Shown: piece by piece, positions 13,101 through 24,003 of the stretch | Layout of the letters: every line of letters begins with the position of its first letter | Position numbering within the stretch: position 1 is the stretch's first letter | Assembly (NCBI GenBank): GCA_031769625.1 | Contig: JAUIMM010002585.1 | Location: forward strand, 20,356-84,355 | Length of the DNA: 64,000 nucleotides | Origin: Taudactylus pleione | Lineage: Eukaryota; Chordata; Amphibia; Anura; Myobatrachidae | Reading direction: 5' to 3' | Made by a program: the position numbers and the translations under genes | The notes under the pieces: model-generated | The model's database searches: none | What the model was told of the DNA's origin: nothing | Seen by the model: the letters and a program-made list of their open reading frames with translations, nothing else

Positions 13101-13237
13101 CTTCAACAGATCTGGTGAAATTTTGAGCTGTCTGTGTTTGCTACAAGAGGAGATAACACAAAGTATGCGCTTTTGTTATTTCCATTGCTTTCAATGCATT
13201 TTGGCCTAAAACGTGCATTTGCAGTTTTCTCTTAAAC
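10112..13237. repeat. A/B dimer stretch
   Basis: Regular alternating monomers with 183-bp B units at 10,664 and 12,135. Each is followed by A(CGTCC) and B(CATATTGACC). Private variants include TTTCATTGCATT near 10,250, AAAACATTC near 10,451 and ATGTCC near 11,880. The part 10,847-11,880 is duplicated at 13,604-14,637. Confidence 0.85.
10847..11880. repeat. Segment duplicated 2,757 bp downstream
   Basis: About 5.6 monomers share rare markers with 13,604-14,637 at a constant offset of 2,757 bp. The markers are CGTTAATTTGC (11,191 and 13,948) and an A with TTCAAAGCATT (11,351 and 14,108). A following CGTCC monomer is also shared. The match ends where this copy has ATGTCC and the other ATGCGC. 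One difference inside is CAGTAAAATT in the downstream copy. Confidence 0.84.
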
Positions 13238-13603
13238 ACAACATGAGAGAAAAACCATTTCACATCACATTTGTGGGTCTTGGTCTTCAACACATCCAGT
13301 GAAATTTTGAGCTGTCTGTGTTTGCTACAAGAGGAGATAACACAAAGTATGCGCTTTTGTTGTTTCCATTGTTTCAATGCATTTTGGCCTAAAACGTTCA
13401 TTTGCTGTTTTCTCTTAAACGCAACATGGGAGTAAAACCATTTCACATCACATTTGTGGGTCTTGGTCTTCAACACATCCAGTGAAATTTTGAGCTGTCT
13501 GTGTTTGCTACAAGAGGAGATAACACAAAGTATGCGCTTTTGTTGTTTCCATTGTTTCAATGCATTTTGGCCTAAAATGTTCATTTGCTGTTTTCTCTTA
13601 AAC
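13238..13603 (+). repeat. Two adjacent 183-bp monomers, the second an A/B hybrid
   Basis: 13,238-13,420 is a 183-bp B that keeps AAAACGTTC. 13,421-13,603 has an A head (GCAACATGGGAG) switching to B by CACATCCAG, and is also 183 bp with AAAATGTTC. Two in-frame 183-bp monomers in a row produce the longest open frame in the window, 171 codons on the minus strand at 13,141-13,656. That frame is the same 61-residue unit read nearly three times and is not evidence of a gene. Confidence 0.88.
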
Positions 13604-16547
13604 GCAACATGGGAGTAAAACCATTTCACATCACATTTGTGGGTCTTGGTCTTCAACAGATCTGGTGAAATTTTGAGCTGTCTGTGTTTGCTACAAGAGG
13701 AGATAACACAAAGTATGCGCTTTTGTTATTTCCATTGCTTTCAATGCATTTTGGCCTAAAACGTCCATTTGCAGTTTTCTCTTAAACACAACATGAGAGA
13801 AAAACCATTTCACATCACATTTGTGGGTCTTGGTCTTCAACACATCCAGTAAAATTTTGAGCTGTCTGTGTTTGCTACAAGAGGAGATAACACAAAGTAT
13901 GCGCTTTTGTTGTTTCCATTGTTTTCAATGCATATTGACCTAAAACGTTAATTTGCTGTTTTCTCTTAAACGCAACATGGGAGTAAAACCATTTCACATC
14001 ACATTTGTGGGTCTTGGTCTTCAACAGATCTGGTGAAATTTTGAGCTGTCTGTGTTTGCTACAAGAGGAGATAACACAAAGTATGCGCTTTTGTTATTTC
14101 CATTGCTTTCAAAGCATTTTGGCCTAAAACGTGCATTTGCAGTTTTCTCTTAAACACAACATGAGAGAAAAACCATTTCACATCACATTTGTGGGTCTTG
14201 GTCTTCAACACATCCAGTGAAATTTTGAGCTGTCTGTGTTTGCTACAAGAGGAGATAACACAAAGTATGCGCTTTTGTTGTTTCCATTGTTTTCAATGCA
14301 TTTTGGCCTAAAACGTTCATTTGCTGTTTTCTCTTAAACGCAACATGGGAGTAAAACCATTTCACATCACATTTGTGGGTCTTGGTCTTCAACAGATCTG
14401 GTGAAATTTTGAGCTGTCTGTGTTTGCTACAAGAGGAGATAACACAAAGTATGCGCTTTTGTTATTTCCATTGCTTTCAATGCATTTTGGCCTAAAACGT
14501 CCATTTGCAGTTTTCTCTTAAACACAACATGAGAGAAAAACCATTTCACATCACATTTGTGGGTCTTGGTCTTCAACACATCCAGTGAAATTTTGAGCTG
14601 TCTGTGTTTGCTACAAGAGGAGATAACACAAAGTATGCGCTTTTGTTGTTTCCATTGTTTTCAATGCATATTGGCCTAAAACGTTCATTTGCTGTTTTCT
14701 CTTAAACGCAACATGGGAGTAAAACCATTTCACATCACATTTGTGGGTCTTGGTCTTCAACAGATCTGGTGAAATTTTGAGCTGTCTGTGTTTGCTACAA
14801 GAGGAGATAACACAAAGTATGCGCTTTTGTTATTTCCATTGCGTTCAATGCATTTTGGCCTAAAACGTCCATTTGCAGTTTTCTCTTAAACACAACATGA
14901 GAGAAAAACCATTTCACATCACATTTGTGGGTCTTGGTCTTCAACACATCCAGTGAAATTTTGAGCTGTCTGTGTTTGCTACAAGAGGAGATAACACAAA
15001 GTATGCGCTTTTGTTGTTTCCATTGTTTTCAATGCATTTTGGCCTAAAACGTTCATTTGCTGTTTTCTCTTAAACGCAACATTGGAGTAAAACCATTTCA
15101 CATCACATTTGTGGGTCTTGGTCTTCAACAGATCTGGTGAAATTTTGAGCTGTCTGTGTTTGCTACAAGAGGAGATAACACAAAGTATGCGCTTTTGTTA
15201 TTTCCATTGCTTTCAATGCATTTTGGCCTAAAACGTGCATTTGCAGTTTTCTCTTAAACACAACATGAGAGAAAAACCATTTCACATCACATTTGTGGGT
15301 CTTGGTCTTCAACACATCCAGTAAAATTTTGAGCTGTCTGTGTTTGCTACAAGAGGAGATAACACAAAGTATGAGCTTTTGTTGTTTCCATTGTTTTCAA
15401 TGCATTTTGGCCTAAAACGTTCATTTGCTGTTTTCTCTTAAACGCAACATGGGAGTAAAACCATTTCACATCACATTTGTGGGACTTGGTCTTCAACAGA
15501 TCTGGTGAAATTTTGAGCTGTCTGTGTTTGCTACAAGAGGAGATAACACAAAGTATGCGCTTTTGTTATTTCCATTGCTTTCAATGCATTTTGGCCTAAA
15601 ACGTGCATTTGCAGTTTTCTCTTAAACACAACATGAGAGAAAAACCATTTCACATCACATTTGTGGGTCTTGGTCTTCAACACATCCAGTGAAATTTTGA
15701 GCTGTCTGTGTTTGCTACAAGAGGAGATAACACAAAGTATGCGCTTTTGTTGTTTCCATTGTTTTCAATGCATATTGGCCTAAAATGTTCATTTGCTGTT
15801 TTCTCTTAAACGCAACATGGGAGTAAAACCATTTCACATCACATTTGTGGGTCTTGGTCTTCAACAGATCTGGTGAAATTTTGAGCTGTCTGTGTTTGCT
15901 ACAAGAGGAGATAACACAAAGTATGCGCTTTTGTTATTTCCATTGCTTTCAATGCATTTTGGCCTAAAACGTGCATTTGCAGTTTTCTCTTAAACACAAC
16001 ATGAGAGAAAAACCATTTCACATCACATTTGTGGGTCTTGGTCTTCAACACATCCAGTAAAATTTTGAGCTGTCTGTGTTTGCTACAAGAGGAGATAACA
16101 CAAAGTATGCGCTTTTGTTGTTTCCATTGTTTTCAATGCATATTGGCCTAAAACGTTCATTTGCTGTTTTCTCTTAAACACAACATGGGAGTAAAACCAT
16201 TTCACATCACATTTGTGGGTCTTGGTCTTCAACAGATCTGGTGAAATTTTGAGCTGTCTGTGTTTGCTACAAGAGGAGATAACACAAAGTATGCGCTTTT
16301 GTTATTTCCATTGCTTTCAATGCATTTTGGCCTAAAACGTGCATTTGCAGTTTTCTCTTAAACACAACATGAGAGAAAAACCATTTCACATCACATTTGT
16401 GGGTCTTGGTCTTCAACACATCCAGTGAAATTTTGAGCTGTCTGTGTTTGCTACAAGAGGAGATAACACAAAGTATGCGCTTTTGTTGTTTCCATTGTTT
16501 TCAATGCATTTTGGCCTAAAATGTTCATTTACTGTTTTCTCTTAAAC
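13604..16547. repeat. A/B dimer stretch including duplicated segment
   Basis: 13,604-14,637 is the second copy of 10,847-11,880. The rest is regular alternating A/B monomers with private changes ACATTGGAG near 15,082 and ATGAGC near 15,372. The last B before the C island (16,364-16,547) has AAAATGTTC and ATTTACTG. No other content is visible. Confidence 0.85.
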
Positions 16548-16730
16548 GCAACATGGGAGTAAAACCATTTCACATCACATTTGTGTGTCTTGGTCTTCAA
16601 CACATCCAGTGAAATTTTGAGCTGTCTGTGTTTGGTACAAGAGGAGATATCACAATGTATGCGCTTTTGTTGTTCCATTGCTTTCAATGCATTTTGGCCT
16701 AAAACATGCATTTGCTGTTTTCTCTTAAAT
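16548..16730 (+). repeat. Reference type C monomer (183 bp)
   Basis: Class C is marked by TTTGGTACAAG for TTTGCTACAAG, GATATCACAATG for GATAACACAAAG, GTTGTTCCATTG (one T lost) and AAAACATGCATTTGCTG. Here it also has GTGTGTCTTGG, and its last bases are AAAT, not AAAC. It combines a B-like CACATCCAG with an A-like TTGCTTTCAATG. The extra ATGCAT gives a second NsiI site and GATATC an EcoRV site, neither found at those places in A or B. Other C monomers are 16,915-17,097, 19,305-19,487, 55,734-55,916, 60,431-60,613 and 63,372-63,554, all 183 bp. Confidence 0.92.
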
Positions 16731-17465
16731 GCAACATGGGAGAAAAACCATTTCACATCACATTTGTGGGTCTTGGTCTTCAACAGATCTGGTGAAATTT
16801 TGAGCTGTCTGTGTTTGCTACAAGAGGAGATAACACAAAGTATGCACTTTTGTTATTTCCATTGCTTTCAATGCATTTTGGCCTAAAACGAGCAATTGCT
16901 GTTTTCTCTTAAACGCAACATGGGAGAAAAACCATTTCACATCACATTTGTGTGTCTTGGTCTTCAACACATCCAGTGAAATTTTGAGCTGTCTGTGTTT
17001 GGTACAAGAGGAGATATCACAAAGTATGCGCTTTTGTTGTTCCATTGCTTTCAATGCATTTTGGCCTAAAACATGCATTTGCTGTTTTCTCTTAAATGCA
17101 ACATGGGAGAAAAACCATTTCACATCACATTTGTGGGTCTTGGTCTTCAACAGATCTGGTGAAATTTTGAGCTGTCTGTGTTTGCTACAAGAGGAGATAA
17201 CACAAAGTATGCACTTTTGTTGTTTCCATTGTTTTCAATGCATTTTAGCCTAAAACGTTCATTTGCTGTTTTCTCTTAAACGCAACATGGGAGTAAAACC
17301 ATTTCACATCACATTTGTGGGTCTTGGTCTTCAACAGATCTTTTGAAATTTTGAGCTGTCTGTGTTTGCTACAAGAGGAGATAACACAAAGTATGCGCTT
17401 TTGTTATTTCCATTGCTTTCAATGCATTTTGGCCTAAAACGTCCTTTTGCAGTTTTCTCTTAAAC
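16548..17465. repeat. Divergent C-rich island
   Basis: The order is C (16,548-16,730), modified A (16,731-16,914), C (16,915-17,097), modified A (17,098-17,281) and an odd A (17,282-17,465). The modified A monomers have a GGGAGAAAAACC head and ATGCACTTTTG. The first ends CGAGCAATTGCTG, the second has a B-like core with TTTTAGCC. The odd A has CAGATCTTTTGAAA and CGTCCTTTTGCAG, both shared with 56.3 and 61.0 kb. This looks like an older or separately amplified subfamily inserted by array recombination. Confidence 0.88.
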
Positions 17466-19304
17466 ACAACATGAGAGAAAAACCATTTCACATCACATTT
17501 GTGGGTCTTGGTCTTCAACACATCCAGTGAAATTTTGAGCTGTCTGTGTTTGCTACAAGAGGAGATAACACAAAGTATGCGCTTTTGTTGTTTCCATTGT
17601 TTTCAATGCATTTTGGCCTAAAACGTTCATTTGCTGTTTTCTCTTAAACGCAACATGGGAGTAAAACCATTTCACATCACATTTGTGGGACTTGGTCTTC
17701 AACAGATCTGGTGAAATTTTGAGCTGTCTGTGTTTGCTACAAGAGGAGATAACACAAAGTATGCGCTTTTGTTATTTCCATTGCTTTCAATGCATTTTGG
17801 CCTAAAACGTGCATTTGCAGTTTTCTCTTAAATACAACATGAGAGAAAAACCATTTCACATCACATTTGTGGGTCTTGGTCTTCAACATATCCAGTGAAA
17901 TTTTGAGCTGTCTGTGTTTGCTACAAGAGGAGATAACACAAAGTATGCGCTTTTGTTGTTTCCATTGTTTCAATGCATTTTGGCCTAAAACGTTCATTTG
18001 CTGTTTTCTCTTAAACGCAACATGGGAGTAAAACCATTTCACATCACATTTGTGGGTCTTGGTCTTCAACAGATCTGGTGAAATTTTGAGCTGTCTGTGT
18101 TTGCTACAAGAGGAGATAACACAAAGTATGCGCTTTTGTTATTTCCATTGCTTTCAATGCATTTTGGCCTAAAACGTGCATTTGCAGTTTTCTCTTAAAC
18201 ACAACATGAGAGAAAAACCATTTCACATCACATTTGTGGGTCTTGGTCTTCAACACATTCAGTGAAATTTTGAGCTGTCTGTGTTTGCTACAAGAGGAGA
18301 TAACACAAAGTATGCGCTTTTGTTGTTTCCATTGTTTTCAATGCATATTGGCCTAAAACGTTCATTTGCTGTTTTCTCTTAAACGCAACATGGGAGTAAA
18401 ACCATTTCACATCACATTTGTGGGTCTTGGTCTTCAACAGATCTGGTGAAATTTTGAGCTGTCTGTGTTTGCTACAAGAGGAGATAACACAAAGTATGCG
18501 CTTTTGTTATTTCCATTGCTTTCAATGCATTTTGGCCTAAAACGTGCATTTGCAGTTTTCTCTTAAACACAACATGAGAGAAAAACCATTTCACATCACA
18601 TTTGTGGGTCTAGGTCTTCAACACATCCAGTGAAATTTTGAGCTGTCTGTGTTTGCTACAAGAGGAGATAACACAAAGTATGCGCTTTTGTTGTTTCCAT
18701 TGTTTTCAATGCATTTTGGCCTAAAACGTTCATTTGCTGTTTTCTCTTAAACGCAACATGGGAGTAAAACCATTTCACATCACATTTGTGGGTCTTGGTC
18801 TTCAACAGATCTGGTGAAATTTTGAGCTGTCTGTGTTTGCTACAAGAGTAGATAACACAAAGTATGCGCTTTTGTTATTTCCATTGCTTTCAATGCATTT
18901 TGGCCTAAAACGTCCATTTGCAGTTTTCTCTTAAACACAACATGAGAGAAAAACCATTTCACATCACATTTGTGGGTCTTGGTCTTCAACACATCCAGTG
19001 AAATTTTGAGCTGTCTGTGTTTGCTGCAAGAGGAGATAACACAAAGTATGCGCTTTTGTTGTTTCCATTGTTTTCAATGCATTTTGGCCTAAAACGTTCA
19101 TTTGCTGTTTTCTCTTAAACGCAACATGGGAGTAAAACCATTTCACATCACATTTGTGGGTCTTGGTCTTCAACAGATCTGGTGAAATTTTGAGCTGTCT
19201 GTGTTTGCTACAAGAGGAGATAACACAAAGTATGCGCTTTTGTTATTTCCATTGCTTTCAATGCATTTTGGCCTAAAACGTGCATTTGCTGTTTTCTCTT
19301 AAAC
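17466..19304. repeat. A/B dimer stretch beside the C islands
   Basis: Alternating monomers with one 183-bp B at 17,834-18,016 that keeps AAAACGTTC. A B with the private-looking TTGCTGCAAG (near 19,026) also occurs at 55,455, 60,152 and 63,093. From roughly 18.7 to 19.6 kb the marker order matches 55.1-56.0 kb at an offset of 36,429 bp. Private changes include GTCTAGGTC near 18,610 and AGAGTAGATA near 18,850. Confidence 0.83.
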
Positions 19305-19487
19305 ACAACATGAGAGAAAAACCATTTCACATCACATTTGTGGGTCTTGGTCTTCAACATATCCAGTGAAATTTTGAGCTGTCTGTGTTTGGTACAAGAG
19401 GAGATATCACAATGTATGCGCTTTTGTTGTTCCATTGCTTTCAATGCATTTTGGCCTAAAACATGCATTTGCTGTTTTCTCTTAAAC
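19305..19487 (+). repeat. Type C monomer
   Basis: It carries TTTGGTACAAG, GATATCACAATG, GTTGTTCCATTG and ACATGCATTTGCTG, with an ACAACATGAG head and a private CAACATATCC. It is 183 bp. It follows an A whose tail is GTGCATTTGCTG, the same order as at 55.7, 60.4 and 63.4 kb. Confidence 0.9.
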
Positions 19488-19771
19488 GCAACATGGGAGA
19501 AAAACCATTTCACATCACATTTCTGGGTCTTGGTCTTCAACAGATCAGGTGAAATTTTGAGCTGTCTGTGTTTGCTACAAAAGGAGATAACACAAAGTAT
19601 GCGCTTTTGTTACATTTGTTTTGTGGGTCTTGGTCTTCAACAGATCTGGTGAAATTTTGAGCTGTCTGTGTTTGCTACAAGAGGAGATAACACAAAGTAT
19701 GCGCTTTTGTTATTTCCATTGCTTTCAATGCATTTTGGCCTAAAACGTGCATTTGCAGTTTTCTCTTAAAC
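19488..19771 (+). repeat. Truncated fusion of two monomers (84 bp net deletion)
   Basis: Two monomers should occupy 368 bp but only 284 are present. The first follows the monomer to position 125 (…TTTTGTTA at 19,612). Eight filler bases CATTTGTT come next, and the sequence resumes at position 34 of the following monomer (TTGTGGGTC at 19,621). The loss is 92 bp with 8 bp inserted. The filler resembles the CATTTGT just upstream of the resumption point, which suggests end joining or replication slippage. The first monomer also has ATTTCTGGG, GATCAGGTG and ACAAAAGGAG. Confidence 0.9.
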
Positions 19772-22700
19772 ACAACATGAGAGAAAAACCATTTCACATC
19801 ACATTTGTGGGTCTTGGTCTTCAACACATCCAGTGAAATTTTGAGCTGTCTGTGTTTGCTACAAGAGGAGATAACACAAAGTATGCGCTTTTGTTGTTTC
19901 CATTGTTTTCAATGCATTTTGGCCTAAAACGTTCATTTGCTGTTTTCTCTTAAACGCAACATGGGAGTAAAACCATTTCACATCACATTTGTGGGTCTTG
20001 GTCTTCAACAGATCTGGTGAAATTTTGAGCTGTCTGTGTTTGCTACAAGAGGAGATAACACAAACTATGCGCTTTTGTTATTTCCATTGCTTTCGATGCA
20101 TTTTGGCCTAAAACGTCCATTTGCAGTTTTCTCTTAAACACAACATGAGAGAAAAACCATTTCACATCACTTTTGTGGGTCTTGGTCTTCAACACATCCA
20201 GTGAAATTTTGAGCTGTCTGTGTTTGCTACAAGAGGAGATAACACAAAGTATGCGCTTTTGTTGTTTCCATTGTTTTCAATGCATATTGGCTTAAAACGT
20301 TCATTTGCTGTTTTCTCTTAAACGCAACATGGGAGTAAAACCATTTCACATCACATTTGTGGGTCTTGGTCTTCAACAGATCTGGTGAAATTTTGAGCTG
20401 TCTGTGTTTGCTACAAGAGGAGATAACACAAAGTATGCGCTTTTGTTATTTCCATTGCTTTCAATGCATTTTGGCCTAAAACGTGCATTTGCAGTTTTCT
20501 CTTAAACACAACATGAGAGAAAAACCATTTCACATCACATTTGTGGGTCTTGGTCTTCAACACATCCAGTGAAATTTTGAGCTGTCTGTGTTTGCTACAA
20601 GAGGAGATAACACAAAGTATGCGCTTTTGTTGTTTCCATTGTTTTCAATGCATATTGGCCTAAAACGTTCATTTGCTGTTTTCTCTTAAACGCAACATGG
20701 GAGTAAAACCATTTCACATCACATTTGTGGGTCTTGGTCTTCAACAGATCTGGTGAAATTTTGAGCTGTCTGTGTTTGCTACAAGAGGAGATAACACAAA
20801 GTATGCGCTTTTGTTATTTCCATTGCTTTCAATGCATTTTGGCCTAAAACGTGCATTTGCAGTTTTCTCTTAAACACAACATGAGAGAAAAACCATTTCA
20901 CATCACATTTGTGGGTCTTGGTCTTCAACACATCCAGTGATATTTTGAGCTGTCTGTGTTTGCTACAAGAGGAGATAACACAAAGTATGCGCTTTTGTTG
21001 TTTCCATTGTTTTCAATGCATTTTGGCCTAAAACGTTCATTTACTGTTTTCTCTTAAACGCAACATGGGAGTAAAACCATTTCACATCACATTTGTGGGA
21101 CTTGGTCTTCAACAGATCTGGTGAAATTTTGAGCTGTATGTGTTTGCTACAAGAGGAGATAACACAAAGTATGCGCTTTTGTTATTTCCATTGCTTTCAA
21201 TGCATTTTGGCCTAAAACGTCCATTTGCAGTTTTCTCTTAAACACAACATGAGAGAAAAACCATTTCACATCACATTTGTGGGTCTTGGTCTTCAACACA
21301 TCCAGTGAAATTTTGAGCTGTCTGTGTTTGCTACAAGAGGAGATAACACAAAGTATGCGCTTTTGTTGTTTCCATTGTTTTCAATGCATATTGACCTAAA
21401 ACGTTCATTTGCTGTTTTCTCTTAAACGCAACATGGGAGTAAAACCATTTCACATCACATTTGTGGGTCTTGGTCTTCAACAGATCTGGTGAAATTTTGA
21501 GCTGTCTGTGTTTGCTACAAGAGGAGATAACACAAAGTATGCGCTTTTGTTATTTCCATTGCTTTCAATGCATTTTGGCCTAAAACGTGCATTTGCAGTT
21601 TTCTCTTAAACACAACATGAGAGAAAAACCATTTCACATCACATTTGTGGGTCTTGGTCTTCAACACATCCAGTGAAATTTTGAGCTGTCTGTGTTTGCT
21701 ACAAGAGGAGATAACACAAAGTATGCGCTTTTGTTGTTTCCATTGTTTTCAATGCATATTGGCCTAAAACGTTCATTTGCTGTTTTCTCTTAAACGCAAC
21801 ATGGGAGTAAAACCATTTCACATCACATTTGTGGGTCTTGGTCTTCAACAGATCTGGTGAAATTTTGAGCTGTCTGTGTTTGCTACAAGAGGAGATAACA
21901 CAAAGTATGCGCTTTTGTTATTTCCATTGCTTTCAATGCATTTTGGCCTAAAACGTCCATTTGCAGTTTTCTCTTAAACACAACATGAGAGAAAAACCAT
22001 TTCACATCACATTTGTGGGTCTTGGTCTTCAACACATCCAGTGAAATTTTGAGCTGTCTGTGTTTGCTACAAGAGGAGATAACACAAAATATGCGCTTTT
22101 GTTGTTTCCATTGTTTTCAATGCATATTGGCCTAAAACGTTCATTTGCTGTTTTCTCTTAAACGCAACATGGGAGTAAAACCATTTCACATCACATTTGT
22201 GGGTCTTGGTCTTCAACAGATCTGGTGAAATTTTGAGCTGTCTGTGTTTGCTACAAGAGGAGATAACACAAAGTATGCGCTTTTGTTATTTCCATTGCTT
22301 TCAATGCATTTTGGCCTAAAACGTGCATTTGCAGTTTTCTCTTAAACACAACATGAGAGAAAAACCATTTCACATCACATTTGTGGGTCTTGGTCTTCAA
22401 CACATCCAGTAAAATTTTGAGCTGTCTGTGTTTGCTACAAGAGGAGATAACACAAAGTATGCGCTTTTGTTGTTTCCATTGTTTTCAATGCATTTTGGCC
22501 TAAAACGTTCATTTGCTGTTTTCTCTTAAACGCAACATGGGAGTAAAACCATTTCACATCACATTTGTGGGACTTGGTCTTCAACAGATCTGGTGAAATT
22601 TTGAGCTGTCTGTGTTTGCTACAAGAGGAGATAACACAAAGTATGCGCTTTTGTTATTTCCATTGCTTTCAATGCATTTTGGCCTAAAACGTGCATTTGC

Positions 22701-23819
22701 AGTTTTCTCTTAAACACAACATGAGAGAAAAACCATTTCACATCACATTTGTGGGTCTTGGTCTTCAACACATCCAGTGAAATTTTGAGCTGTCTGTGTT
22801 TGCTACAAGAGGAGATAACACAAAGTATGCGCTTTTGTTGTTTCCATTGTTTTCAATGCATATTGGCCTAAAACGTTCATTTGCTGTTTTCTCTTAAACG
22901 CAACATGGGAGTAAAACCATTTCACATCACATTTGTGGGTCTTGGTCTTCAACAGATCTGGTGAAATTTTGAGCTGTCTGTGTTTGCTACAAGAGGAGAT
23001 AACACAAAGTATGCGCTTTTGTTATTTCCATTGCTTTCAATGCATTTTGGCCTAAAACGTGCATTTGCAGTTTTCTCTTAAACACAACATGAGAGAAAAA
23101 CCATTTCACATCACATTTGTGGGTCTTGGTCTTCAACACATCCAGTGAAATTTTGAGCTGTCTGTGTTTGCTACAAGAGGAGATAACACAAAGTATGCGC
23201 TTTTGTTGTTTCCATTGTTTTCAATGCATATTGGCCTAAAACGTTCATTTGCTGTTTTCTCTTAAACGCAACATGGGAGTAAAACCATTTCACATCACAT
23301 TTGTGGGTCTTGGTCTTCAACAGATCTGGTGAAATTTTGAGCTGTCTGTGTTTGCTACAAGAGGAGATAACACAAAGTATGCGCTTTTGTTATTTCCATT
23401 GCTTTCAATGCATTTTGGCCTAAAACGTGCATTTGCAGTTTTCTCTTAAACACAACATGAGAGAAAAACCATTTCACATCACATTTGTGGGTCTTGGTCT
23501 TCAACACATCCAGTGAAATTTTGAGCTGTCTGTGTTTGCTACAAGAGGAGATAACACAAAGTATGCGCTTTTGTTGTTTCCATTGTTTTCAATGCATTTT
23601 GGCCTAAAATGTTCATTTGCTGTTTTCTCTTAAACGCAACATGGGAGTAAAACCATTTCACATCACATTTGTGGGTCTTGGTCTTCAACAGATCTGGTGA
23701 AATTTTGAGCTGTCTGTGTTTGCTACAAGAGGAGATAACACAAAGTATGCGCTTTTGTTATTTCCATTGCTTTCAATGCATTTTGGCCTAAAACGTGCAT
23801 TTGCAGTTTTCTCTTAAAC
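19772..23819. repeat. Regular A/B dimer stretch
   Basis: Twenty-two full-length 184-bp monomers alternate B and A with no indel. Private point changes include AAACTATGC near 20,063, TTTCGATGC near 20,092, CACTTTTGTGG near 20,169, TGGCTTAAAAC near 20,290, GTGATATTTTG near 20,937 and GCTGTATGTG near 21,134. The recurring core that begins with a GGGACTTGG monomer starts near 22,570. Nothing but satellite is present. Confidence 0.88.
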
Positions 23820-24003
23820 ACAACATGAGAGAAAAACCATTTCACATCACATTTGTTTGTCTTGGTCTTCAACAGATCTGGTGAAATTTTGAGCTGTCTG
23901 TGTTTGCTACAAGAGGAGATAACACAAAGTATGCGCTTTTGTTATTTCCATTGCTTTCAATGCATTTTGGCCTAAAACGTGCATTTGCAGTTTTCTCTTA
24001 AAC
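23820..24003 (+). repeat. B-to-A hybrid monomer
   Basis: The head is B (ACAACATGAGAG) and it switches to A by CAGATCTGG, with a private TTTGTTTGTCTTGG at the switch. The next monomer is again a B head, so alternation slips by one. It immediately precedes a 183-bp B whose following monomer starts CCAACATGGG. Confidence 0.88.

Noticed and set aside
13141..13656. 171-codon minus-strand frame, the longest in the window
   Set aside because: Two consecutive 183-bp monomers extend the same artefact by exactly 61 codons.
16581..16886. 101- to 104-codon plus-strand frames at C monomers (also 16,948, 19,338, 55,767, 60,464 and 63,405)
   Set aside because: Same mechanism on the other strand: the one-base-deleted C monomer joins frames. 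The cysteine-rich product is a translation of the repeat, not a recognised protein.
19488..19771. Transposon insertion at the phase break
   Set aside because: The break is a net 84-bp loss with only eight filler bases. There is no foreign sequence, terminal repeat or target-site duplication.
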